Below, in pieces: positions 8,480-16,185 of a DNA stretch of 64,000 bases. Each line of letters begins with the position of its first letter. Within the stretch, counting starts at the first letter, position 1. Below the pieces are notes generated by a model, which saw only the letters and a program-made list of their open reading frames with translations, searched no databases and had not been told where the DNA came from. The position numbers and the translations under genes were made by a program. Source of the DNA: Bacteroidales bacterium UBA1680 (lineage in GTDB: Bacteria > Bacteroidota > Bacteroidia > Bacteroidales > UBA932); contig DCKG01000022.1 of NCBI GenBank assembly GCA_002320605.1, forward strand, positions 1 to 64,000, in the 5' to 3' direction.

Positions 8480-9278
8480 GCAAGTGATTATAATTCTGGC
8501 ATCTGCGATGACGTTTGTCCTTCTTTACTTGGTCGGCAGAGTTCTGATATGCGACTCTTTTATAGTTAGAGGGGAGTCTATGGAACCGGTAATTCATAGC
8601 GGCGAAAGAGTGTGGGTGAACAAACTCAAGATGGGAGCACGGATTTATACTGACTATGATTTTACAAAACCGACATTATCATCGTTTCGTTTACCAGGTT
8701 TCTCAAAAGTCGAAGCGGGAGATCTTCTTGTTGCAAACTATCCTTATGCGCGGTCCAAGGACACGATCACATTCCAGATAAATTATGTGTATCTGAAGCG
8801 TTGTTATGCTGCTCCTGGTGATACGGTGAGAATAAGGAATGGCTACTACGTGGATTCTCAAACAGGAGGGCACATCGGTGATCTGAAATATCAACGGATT
8901 TTGTCAGAAACTCCAGATTCGGTTCTGATGGCGGCAGGAGTTGTCTTGAAAGCTATGCAGGTGAACAAGAGGCTTGGTTGGACGATACGTGATTTTGGAC
9001 CATTGCCCGTTCCGAGAAGGGGAGATACGGTTAATCTCACCATAGATAATTACAGGATTTGGCTGAGACCGATACTTTTCGAAAGCGGCAAGCGTCTTAA
9101 CGCTAGGGAAGGACAGGTCTATTTGGGTGATGAGCTAATATGTGACTACACATTTAGGAGCAGCTGGTACTTTCTTGGTGGAGACAACGTGCTAGACTCA
9201 AGAGACAGCCGCTATTTCGGTCTCGTGCCAGAGGAGTATATTGTGGGGATAGTGGTTTGCAAAGATAAAAAGTCATAA
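8454..9278 (+). CDS. lepB: Signal peptidase I (S26 family), island-specific copy
   Basis: The 274-residue product has one N-terminal membrane helix (residues 8-32) and the S26 active site: GESMEP with nucleophile S42, and YLKRCYAAPGD with general base K115. Box E is GGDNVLDSRDSRYFG. It cleaves signal peptides on the outer face of the inner membrane. I chose the ATG at 8454 (or 8457) because it places the membrane helix and SME box at usual distances; the reading frame is open from 8403. It overlaps the TPR gene by 26 bases, so it belongs to the same unit. A second signal peptidase next to peptide genes suggests a dedicated role in cutting them; that is inference. Confidence 0.88.
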   Translation: MMNIRKIIRQVIIILASAMTFVLLYLVGRVLICDSFIVRGESMEPVIHSGERVWVNKLKMGARIYTDYDFTKPTLSSFRLPGFSKVEAGDLLVANYPYARSKDTITFQINYVYLKRCYAAPGDTVRIRNGYYVDSQTGGHIGDLKYQRILSETPDSVLMAAGVVLKAMQVNKRLGWTIRDFGPLPVPRRGDTVNLTIDNYRIWLRPILFESGKRLNAREGQVYLGDELICDYTFRSSWYFLGGDNVLDSRDSRYFGLVPEEYIVGIVVCKDKKS

Positions 9279-9597
9279 ATATGATGTACCGCCAACTAAT
9301 ATTTCAGGACATTCTATCACAAAATGTCAAACACTGATGGACATTAACCGTATAATCAGATTCTATGTCTGCATATTTATCCCTTCTCTGCTACAGGGAC
9401 ACTCTGGGGACAGCAGCGGATGTCGCTTTCGGATGCGCTCGGGACGGCATTGAGTTCTTTGTTACAGTTGTTGTAAGAAAACCACAAGACAATAGGAGGC
9501 CGTTAAAAGATTTATTCGGACAGGCGGACCACTATGTCCTGACGTATTCTCCTCCACCGCACCTGTGGACAATTTTGCCCCGGCTCTCACGGAATGC
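9279..9597. other. 319-base gap without a recognisable gene
   Basis: This stretch lies between the signal peptidase stop and the converging Fic gene. It has a 78-codon open frame on the + strand from 9365, but the translation has no recognisable motif, no good ribosome site and mixed composition, so I do not call it. No clear terminator hairpin or repeat was seen. It may be decayed sequence at the island boundary. Confidence 0.5.
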
Positions 9598-10731
9598 TTA
9601 ATCGTCTTCACTTGCCGGACCTGGAGTAAGTAGAATATCTTTAGATACCTGAATCCCGTATGCAACATCTCTGAACCGTCCTGGCTGTGGCACCAGAATG
9701 CCTGAGGAAACAAGAGATTTTACGTCTCGCTCAGCGGTATCAACCGATACGGAAGCCAGCTTCGCCCAATTCTTCACTTTCAGTTTTCCGGCATAGCCGT
9801 CAAGATAGGTGTTCAACACCTGCTTCTGGCGGTCAGTGATGACGTCTTGTGAATGGCTTTGCCAGAAGATGGCTTTGTTAAGGATGGATGAAAGCATATC
9901 TTCGGCGCTCTCTATGGAGCGCAGCATACAATCGAGATACCAATCAATCCAGGCAGTGATGTCCACACTCCCTTTTTGGCTACGCTCGAGGATGTCATTA
10001 TACTTCCGCTTCTCTTTGTTTATTTGACGCGAAATGCTGAAATAGCGAAGCGATGAGTTGTCTGCCTGGCTCAATGCTATATCTGCGATAGCTCGGCTGA
10101 TTCGACCATTTCCATCATCGAAAGGGTGAATGCTAACAAACCAGAAATGAGCGACAGCAGATTTTATATAATCCTTAGGCGTAGTATCAGCGTTGAACCA
10201 GTCGAGGAACATTTTCATCTCTCTTGGGACGAGTTCTGCTGCCGGCGCATGGTAATGGACTTTCTCACGTTCCATAGTGCCTGAAATAACGTCCATATCA
10301 TCGACCCTATACTTACCGACATTGATGGCAACCATCCCGCTTCTGCCCGTTGGGAACAAGCAGTTATGCCATCCGAACAGTCGATCATCCGTTAAAGGCT
10401 TCGCATAGTTCCCGACGGCATCAAGCATCATTTCGACGATGCCCTCGACGTAGTGGGAGGGCTCCGTCTCGTTCGTTATATGGACTCCCATCCTTCTTGC
10501 AATAGAGGAACGGACTTGATTGGAATTCAATACAACACCTTCGATTTCGGATGAAGCGACAATATCATGAGTCAACGCCTCGACCTTAGCCTGCCGCTGA
10601 ACATCGAATCCGATAGCAGACAGCCTCCCCTCAAGAAAGCCAGCAGCCTTGTTGGCCTTCGCGAGTTTATCGCCTATGAAAGTCTTGTTCCAGGTGAATT
10701 CCGGCCAGTTTTCTGTCTGATGGATGTACAT
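9598..10731 (-). CDS. Fic domain AMPylase with DUF4172 N-terminus and wHTH
   Basis: The 377-residue product begins with a DUF4172-like segment (MYIHQTENWPEFTW). The inhibitory helix motif [S/T]xxxE[G/N] is at residues 60-65 (SSEIEG), and the Fic core motif HPFDDGNGRISR is at 202-213, with all catalytic residues present. The C-terminal 90 residues form a winged helix (LASVSVDTAERDVKSLVSSGIL). This is a class II Fic protein that transfers AMP or another nucleotide moiety to a target hydroxyl, held inactive by its own N-terminal Glu64. The winged helix suggests it also binds DNA. The double palindrome 34 bases upstream of its start is a likely site for self-control. No antitoxin gene is adjacent, as expected for this class. 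Confidence 0.92.
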   Translation of the reverse strand: MYIHQTENWPEFTWNKTFIGDKLAKANKAAGFLEGRLSAIGFDVQRQAKVEALTHDIVASSEIEGVVLNSNQVRSSIARRMGVHITNETEPSHYVEGIVEMMLDAVGNYAKPLTDDRLFGWHNCLFPTGRSGMVAINVGKYRVDDMDVISGTMEREKVHYHAPAAELVPREMKMFLDWFNADTTPKDYIKSAVAHFWFVSIHPFDDGNGRISRAIADIALSQADNSSLRYFSISRQINKEKRKYNDILERSQKGSVDITAWIDWYLDCMLRSIESAEDMLSSILNKAIFWQSHSQDVITDRQKQVLNTYLDGYAGKLKVKNWAKLASVSVDTAERDVKSLVSSGILVPQPGRFRDVAYGIQVSKDILLTPGPASEDD

Positions 10732-10764
10732 ATCTCACTCATTTTTCTGTAAATATAATCATTT

Positions 10765-10803
10765 GCGGAAAATAATCCGCAAAATTTGCGGATTATTTTC
10801 CGC
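10765..10803. promoter_or_regulatory. Nested double palindrome upstream of the Fic gene
   Basis: Two 16-base arms (10765-10780 and 10788-10803) are perfect inverted repeats separated by AAAATTT. Each arm is itself a palindrome, GCGGA-6-TCCGC. The block lies just upstream of the Fic start at 10731. It looks like a two-site operator for a dimeric DNA-binding protein, most simply the Fic protein's own winged helix. An RNA hairpin is possible but there is no following T-tract in the direction away from the gene. Confidence 0.7.
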
Positions 10804-10908
10804 ATCCACAGCAAAAAACCCGGTAAGAAAGCCCTCATCGAGAGTTTGCTGAACGAAAATGGCTTCACGGAGCAGAAATTTGCACGGATGCCGCTATGAA
10901 GCGCCAGT

Positions 10909-12513
10909 TTATTTCTTCGGTATGGCGTAAATGACTTTCAGCTTCGGGGTAGGTCCCGTAGTGGAGTTAGGCCCTCTTAGCACAGCCTTGTAATAACGGT
11001 CCTTGTCCAGCTCGTAACTGTATGAAGTCGTGGTGGCAGACTGGCTGGCGTATGTGGCCATCATCATGTAATTGTAGTAGTTGCTGTAATAGCTTCCGTA
11101 ACTTCCATAACCGCCATAGCCTCCATAACCATAGCCCCCATACATGTCATTGTAGTAGGAATAGTAGGCCATCTGGTTATAGTAGTCGCTTAATTCCTTG
11201 GCCTGCGAGTTGGTTGAGGTATTTTGCTCTCTGGCCATATTCAGCATCCAGACATCGTAGTTGTGAAGGTTCGTAGTGTCTGAAGTACGGATTATTGCCT
11301 GTACATGGTGGGTAATGTCCGGTGCATATTCGCAAAGGGACCGGTTGATGTCTCCTTGGTTTTCCGTTGACACGCTCGCATCTGTAAGTCCTGCGAAAGT
11401 CACTTTGCCTTGACGGCTGATTCGAACCGTAGGGCTCAGCTCCGCAGGGAAGCGGAACATGGTCGTGTAATCATCAGGGAAATCGAACGGAAGCTTTATC
11501 GTAGCCTTAGTGATCACGGTAGTGAGAGGGTCTCCGCCATTCTTCAATATGTCGTTCCGCACGAGAGATTTTATATCGCTGGCCATAATGACTGGCTTCA
11601 GGCCGCTGCCGCCTTCGACAAACAGCTTGTCATCCGCCAACCCGCCGATTCCGTCAGTCTCGTGACTGTCTGTATTCAGCACGTACTGAGAAGGAAGCGA
11701 GCCTGCATTAATGAGCGAGTCAAGATTTTGGAAGTCTAACGGGCTGAAATAGAACATCAGCATCGTGTCCCTTCTCTCTCCGTTGAATTCGGCGTTATAG
11801 TATAGCGCGGCATAATTGTCGGTTCTATAGGTCCCGTATTTCGAAGATGTTTCCAATATGTTGAATTTGAACATATTGAATCTTCCTCCATTGCCGGATG
11901 GATCGTTCGTGGTAAGATATATTCCAGGGAATTTTTTCTGGTATTCATCGAAATCCTTCAAGTCATCGTTCGTCATGGTCAGGAATTTCTTCCCATAGTC
12001 TTCAGTGAAATAGAATATGAGGGAATCGCTGCCGTTCAGGACAGGAACATTCTTGGAGATTCTGGTATTTGAATATTCTATCTTCGACCTGGATGCGTAA
12101 GAAGTAGAATCAAGGGCTTTCGTAAGAGGATAGACATTTACGTATTGCAATATGTTCTTTTGCGACTCATCCTCGACGGAAATGGAATCCAGGCAAGCCT
12201 GGAAGCGCATCCTCTCGAAGACAGGGTTGGTCCCGAAATCGATGGAGTCCAGCACTGGCACCAACGTGACTGCGCAGCCTCTTTTAAATAGGCCGTATGT
12301 GTCATCCCTGATGGAACCCAAATTCATTCTTCTAGAGGAATATGCCGTCATGCTGTCGATCGGCAAGCTGTAAATCTCGCTCAGGTCGAATTCGGCCTCG
12401 TAGATTTCGTATTTCTCGTTAGTGGCGATGAAGTCGCCTGCAAGTGTCTTATCTACATTCGTGCAAGACAGAGCGCATGACAGCACCACTGCTGCGAATA
12501 GGATTTTCTTCAT
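10909..12513 (-). CDS. DUF4270 outer-surface lipoprotein
   Basis: The 534-residue lipoprotein has a signal ending CALSC (Cys at about residue 17). The DUF4270 family is marked by the N-terminal LAGDFIATNEKYEIYEAEF block and a later FPDDYTTMFRFPAELSPTVR block. Near the C-terminus (about residues 455-485) is a low-complexity tract rich in Tyr and Gly (YGGYGYGGYGGYGS). DUF4270 proteins are widespread Bacteroidota envelope lipoproteins without a known biochemical role. The gene lies 3 bases downstream of the starch-synthase-like gene, an arrangement common in the phylum, so they form one operon. Confidence 0.85.
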   Translation of the reverse strand: MKKILFAAVVLSCALSCTNVDKTLAGDFIATNEKYEIYEAEFDLSEIYSLPIDSMTAYSSRRMNLGSIRDDTYGLFKRGCAVTLVPVLDSIDFGTNPVFERMRFQACLDSISVEDESQKNILQYVNVYPLTKALDSTSYASRSKIEYSNTRISKNVPVLNGSDSLIFYFTEDYGKKFLTMTNDDLKDFDEYQKKFPGIYLTTNDPSGNGGRFNMFKFNILETSSKYGTYRTDNYAALYYNAEFNGERRDTMLMFYFSPLDFQNLDSLINAGSLPSQYVLNTDSHETDGIGGLADDKLFVEGGSGLKPVIMASDIKSLVRNDILKNGGDPLTTVITKATIKLPFDFPDDYTTMFRFPAELSPTVRISRQGKVTFAGLTDASVSTENQGDINRSLCEYAPDITHHVQAIIRTSDTTNLHNYDVWMLNMAREQNTSTNSQAKELSDYYNQMAYYSYYNDMYGGYGYGGYGGYGSYGSYYSNYYNYMMMATYASQSATTTSYSYELDKDRYYKAVLRGPNSTTGPTPKLKVIYAIPKK

Positions 12514-12516
12514 TGT

Positions 12517-13335
12517 TTACAACTGTTCGTAAAACTTGTCGTATTCGTCGATGTAGCTTCCATCCTCGAAAAGTTTCTCATCGTATTGCAGAACAGGGAT
12601 CTTGAGTTTCTTGCAATACTCCGCTGTCTGCTTGCCTACGTCTTTTGAGCTGAAAATGACGCCGTCAGAATACAAAGCCGCCAATTCCGCAAGATTTATG
12701 CCACTTAACGGATCCTTGAAAGGCACGTCGGAAGTCTTTATCCCATTGATTCTAACCATATTCGCAAAACCAGAGGCGAACGTCTCTTTATCTATCTCAC
12801 CATAGAGCGAAGACACGATCTTGCAATTCGTGAATATCGGATCCCCATGATATGCTTTCTTAAGGTACATAGGCACGAGAGACGTAATCCATCCGCTGCA
12901 ATGCACGATGTCCGGGGCCCAGCGAAGTTTTTTTACCGTCTCCAGCACGCCGCGAGCAAAGAAAATAGCCCTCTGGCCGTTGTCTTCGAAGAACTTGCCG
13001 TTAGCATCGTAGGTGAGCTGCTTTCTCTTGAAGTAGTCATCGTTGTCGATGAAATAGACCTGTATTCTTGCTGCTGTGATGGAAGCCACCTTAATTACCA
13101 GCTGCCTGTCTACGTCCCCGATGATGATATTCATTCCGGAAAGACGTATTACTTCGTGTAGCTGGTTCTTTCTTTCGTTTATGCACCCATATCTAGGCAT
13201 GAATGTCCGAATCTCTCTTTTGCGATCCTGGATGCCCTGAGGAAGATAACGACCTATCCTGGCGATAGGCGTCTCAGGAAGGAAAGGAATCGTTTCAGAA
13301 TTAACGAACAATACTCTTTTTACGGAATCACCCAT
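12517..13335 (-). CDS. GT5-type glycogen/starch synthase-like protein (N-terminal domain only)
   Basis: The 272-residue product begins MGDSVKRVLFVNSE at 13335; an upstream in-frame ATG at 13377 exists but the family starts at the conserved KRVLF strand. The sequence matches the starch synthase catalytic N-terminal domain: IGRYLPQGIQ, RTFMPRYG, HCSGWITSLVPMYLK and a late SKDVGKQTAEYCKKL. Full glycogen synthases have about 480 residues and a second Rossmann domain that carries much of the ADP-glucose site. That half is missing, as is usual for this Bacteroidota subgroup, so catalysis is doubtful. It may be a sensor or scaffold. It is cotranscribed with the DUF4270 gene and divergent from ftsX. 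Confidence 0.82.
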   Translation of the reverse strand: MGDSVKRVLFVNSETIPFLPETPIARIGRYLPQGIQDRKREIRTFMPRYGCINERKNQLHEVIRLSGMNIIIGDVDRQLVIKVASITAARIQVYFIDNDDYFKRKQLTYDANGKFFEDNGQRAIFFARGVLETVKKLRWAPDIVHCSGWITSLVPMYLKKAYHGDPIFTNCKIVSSLYGEIDKETFASGFANMVRINGIKTSDVPFKDPLSGINLAELAALYSDGVIFSSKDVGKQTAEYCKKLKIPVLQYDEKLFEDGSYIDEYDKFYEQL

Positions 13336-13393
13336 GATTAATAACTGGTTTCTAGAGGGAAGCCTCTCTAAGTACACAAAGATAAGAATTTTT

Positions 13394-13422
13394 TTTGATA
13401 TTTTTATATTTCACTATCTTTG
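13394..13422 (+). promoter_or_regulatory. Bacteroidota-type promoter for ftsX operon
   Basis: TATCTTTG at 13415-13422 matches the TAnnTTTG -7 box, with TTTG at 13394-13397 as a -33 element (17-base spacer, slightly short). It is 28 bases upstream of the ftsX start in an A+T-rich divergent gap. Confidence 0.65.
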
Positions 13423-13450
13423 AACCTAATATGAGTGTTCAAATGCTATC

Positions 13451-14329
13451 ATGGCAGAAGGTGAGAATAAAATAATTCGGCGCAGGCTTGCTGGCGCATG
13501 GCTTTCCACGGTGATAAGCATTAGCCTAGTGCTGTTGCTCGTCGGCATTGCCAGCCTGCTTCTTGTGAATGCGAAGAATGTCTCCGACTATTTCAAAGAA
13601 AACATGCAGGTTTCGGTGATGATGAAGCAAGAGGTGGATGAGGAGGAGGCAGGGAAGTTCCAGCAGCAGCTGGACAGCATGCCATTCGTCAGAGAAACGC
13701 GGTTCATCTCGAAGACTCAGGGCTCGAAGGAGATGGCGGATATGTTAGGGGAGGATTTCCTGGACGTGTTCGAATCCACGCCAATTCCAGTTTCCATAGA
13801 CGTTTCCCTAAAGGCTGACTACGTTTCAGCCGACAGCTTGAAGCTGGTGGAGAAAAAGATTATGGCGTCTCCGATGGTGGACGAGGTAGTGTACCAGCAA
13901 TCTCTGGTGGAGAAACTAAACGCTAATCTGCAGAAGGTTTCGCTGATTCTGGGAGTTTTCATACTGCTGCTCCTGTTCATCTCGTGCGTGCTGATAAATA
14001 ATACCGTGCGCCTGAATGTCTTCTCGAAGCGATTCACCATCCACGCCATGCAGCTCGTGGGAGCGTCTAAGTCTTTCATCAGAGAGCCGTTTCTGGTGCA
14101 GTCGGTTTTCCAGGGCTTGTTTTCTGCTCTCATTGCGATCATTCTGCTGGTGGGCATATTGTTCTTCATCAGGAACGAATTCGAGCAGCTATTCAGCATA
14201 TTCTCGCTGGACCTCCTGCTCATTGTGCTTGGAATAGTAGTGGCAGCCGGAATATTAATATGCTTCATCAGCACCTACTTCGTGGTAGGGAAGCTCCTGA
14301 GGCTGTCGAAGAATGAATTATATTATTAA
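13451..14329 (+). CDS. ftsX: Cell division ABC transporter permease FtsX
   Basis: The 292-residue protein has four membrane helices (about 18-40, 168-190, 215-240 and 255-280) and a large extracytoplasmic loop (about 45-160), the FtsX layout. With the FtsE ATPase it senses the divisome and activates cell-wall hydrolases at the septum. ftsE is not in this window. The order ftsX, DUF3098, uppP with no gaps is a known Bacteroidota arrangement and supports the call. The stop directly abuts the next start. Confidence 0.93.
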   Translation: MAEGENKIIRRRLAGAWLSTVISISLVLLLVGIASLLLVNAKNVSDYFKENMQVSVMMKQEVDEEEAGKFQQQLDSMPFVRETRFISKTQGSKEMADMLGEDFLDVFESTPIPVSIDVSLKADYVSADSLKLVEKKIMASPMVDEVVYQQSLVEKLNANLQKVSLILGVFILLLLFISCVLINNTVRLNVFSKRFTIHAMQLVGASKSFIREPFLVQSVFQGLFSALIAIILLVGILFFIRNEFEQLFSIFSLDLLLIVLGIVVAAGILICFISTYFVVGKLLRLSKNELYY

Positions 14330-14608
14330 ATGAATATGTCAAAGTCTGAAAAAACTCAAATCCCGGATAATCCGAAGATGGCTATCACCAGCAGAGGAAT
14401 ATGGATGATGGTCATCGGGGTGCTCGTGATGATAGCAGGATTCCTCCTGTTGATGGGCGGTGGAATTAAGGACCCTAACGTCTTCAATTATTCGATGTTC
14501 GACTTCAGGCGCCTAGTCGCAGCGCCAATAGTTATTATCTGCGGAATCGTGATCGAAATCGTGGCCATCGTAAAGAGACCACGCAGCAACTCGGAGGAAA
14601 AGAAGTAA
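14330..14608 (+). CDS. DUF3098 small membrane protein
   Basis: The 92-residue protein has two hydrophobic helices (about 20-45 and 58-82) with the IPDNPKMAITSRGIWMM and DPNVFNYSMFDFRRL blocks of DUF3098, then a basic tail. It abuts ftsX and overlaps the uppP start by one base. Function is unknown; its fixed place between ftsX and uppP suggests a role in wall synthesis at division. Confidence 0.88.
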   Translation: MNMSKSEKTQIPDNPKMAITSRGIWMMVIGVLVMIAGFLLLMGGGIKDPNVFNYSMFDFRRLVAAPIVIICGIVIEIVAIVKRPRSNSEEKK

Positions 14609-15432
14609 TGGATTGGTGGCAGGCATTGCTGCTGGGAATCGTGCAAGGGCTTACCGAGTTCCTGCCGGTTAGTTCCAGCGGCCATCTGATGATGGCCCGC
14701 GAGCTGTTGGGCGTAGACACTGAAGGTTTCTTGGATTTCACTGTCACTGTGCATTTCGCTACGGTGCTGAGCACCATCGTTGTGTTCTGGAAAGTGATTT
14801 GCGATTTGCTGAAAGGCTTCTTTAAATTCAAGTACAACGACGAGACAGATTATATTCTTAAGATCTTGGTCTCGATGATTCCGGTCGCCATAGTCGGTTT
14901 TTTCTTCAAGGATAAAGTGGAGGCTTTGTTCGGCGATAATCTGTTCACGGTGGCTGTTTGCTTGATAATCACTGCCATACTATTATACCTCTCCGATAAT
15001 GCTGGCAGGCGGAGGTCTTCCGCTGAGCCTGTTGCGGTAAATAAATATAGGAACGGAATATCTTATTGGCAAGCCTTCGTGGTTGGCCTTGGTCAGGCTT
15101 GCGCTGTGGCTCCTGGTTTGTCCCGCTCTGGCACCACGATCGCCACAGGACTGATCTGCGGAGTCAAGCGAGACGTAATGGCCCAGTTCTCGTTCCTCAT
15201 GGTGTTGATCCCTATCATCGGTGAACAGTTGCTGGATTTGGCTAAAGGCATTTCAGGCGGATCTTTCGGCGGAGGAATCGGAACGGGAAGTATTATCTTA
15301 GGCTTTCTTGGAGCCTTTTTCGCTGGCCTGTTCGCCTGCAAGGTGATGATTGCGATAGTGAAGAAGGCAAGGCTCTCGTGGTTCGCTCTCTATTGTCTGG
15401 TAGTGGCTCTGCTGCTTCTCATATTCTTTTAG
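14608..15432 (+). CDS. uppP: Undecaprenyl-diphosphatase
   Basis: The 274-residue, eight-helix membrane protein has both signature regions of the BacA/UppP family: GIVQGLTEFLPVSSSGHL near residues 9-26 (catalytic Glu and Ser-rich loop) and PGLSRSGTTIATGL near 170. It dephosphorylates undecaprenyl diphosphate to recycle the lipid carrier for peptidoglycan and other surface glycans. Its start shares a base with the end of the DUF3098 gene and its stop abuts the phosphoesterase gene. Confidence 0.96.
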   Translation: MDWWQALLLGIVQGLTEFLPVSSSGHLMMARELLGVDTEGFLDFTVTVHFATVLSTIVVFWKVICDLLKGFFKFKYNDETDYILKILVSMIPVAIVGFFFKDKVEALFGDNLFTVAVCLIITAILLYLSDNAGRRRSSAEPVAVNKYRNGISYWQAFVVGLGQACAVAPGLSRSGTTIATGLICGVKRDVMAQFSFLMVLIPIIGEQLLDLAKGISGGSFGGGIGTGSIILGFLGAFFAGLFACKVMIAIVKKARLSWFALYCLVVALLLLIFF

Positions 15433-16185
15433 ATGGCTGACAGGACGCTGACATATTTCGTCTCCGACGTACATCTTGGCTTGGATGTGAAAGACCCTAA
15501 GGACAGGGAGCGCAGGTTCGTTAAATTCCTGCGGTCCATTCCACCGGAGAGAACGGAAGCCTTGTACATGCTTGGTGACATCTGGGATTTCTGGTACGAA
15601 TACCGGGACGTTGTTCCGAAGGGCTATGTGAGAGTTTTCTCTACCCTGATGGACCTTATGGATGCTGGCGTGAAGGTTTATTTCTTCCAAGGCAATCACG
15701 ACATCTGGTGTTACTGGTATTTCAAGGAATTGGGAATGCAGATACTCCAGCAGCCATATTATATTAATATAGGAGGGAAGGATTTCTATCTTGGCCACGG
15801 GGATGGCCTGGGCCCCGGGCACAAGTGGTATAAGTTGATGCGCTGGGGTTTCCGTAAACCGTTTTTCCAAAGAATATTCAGCCTGCTTCATCCGTGGCTG
15901 GCTTTCCGCTTCGGGCAGGGCTGGTCGAAGCATAGCAGGGTGGCGAAGAATGTTCCATATGTATTCAGAGGAGAGGATGAACCTTTGTATGTATATTCTC
16001 TGGAATATTCAAAGAAGCGCCATGTCGATTATTTCATATTCGGACACTTCCATTGCAAGGTGGATATGACGCTTCCTTCTGGTGCGAGGCTGCTAGTGCT
16101 GAAAGACTGGATGGATGCAGGCGAGGAGGATTATTTCTTGTTCAACTCGGCAGATGCGAGTTTGGGATGCTTCGGCATTTCATAG
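15433..16185 (+). CDS. lpxH: UDP-2,3-diacylglucosamine pyrophosphatase-like phosphoesterase
   Basis: The 250-residue calcineurin-fold protein has metal ligands in the usual order: SDVHLG (D12, H14), LGDIWDFWYEY (D49), QGNHD (N88, H89), LGHGDG (H122) and FGHFH near the end. The WDFWYEY and LGHGDGLGPGHKWYKLMR blocks are typical of LpxH-type enzymes, which hydrolyse UDP-2,3-diacylglucosamine in lipid A synthesis on the cytoplasmic side. It directly follows uppP, so the operon joins lipid-carrier recycling and lipid A. Its last 55 bases overlap the 3' end of the convergent DUF4294 gene. Confidence 0.88.
   Translation: MADRTLTYFVSDVHLGLDVKDPKDRERRFVKFLRSIPPERTEALYMLGDIWDFWYEYRDVVPKGYVRVFSTLMDLMDAGVKVYFFQGNHDIWCYWYFKELGMQILQQPYYINIGGKDFYLGHGDGLGPGHKWYKLMRWGFRKPFFQRIFSLLHPWLAFRFGQGWSKHSRVAKNVPYVFRGEDEPLYVYSLEYSKKRHVDYFIFGHFHCKVDMTLPSGARLLVLKDWMDAGEEDYFLFNSADASLGCFGIS

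Noticed and set aside
9365..9601. 78-codon open frame on the + strand
   Set aside because: No recognisable motif, poor start context, and lies in a decayed-looking gap; translation does not resemble a protein.
12517..13335. Calling this a full glycogen synthase (glgA)
   Set aside because: The C-terminal Rossmann domain is absent and the length is about half, so only the family of the N-terminal domain is claimed.
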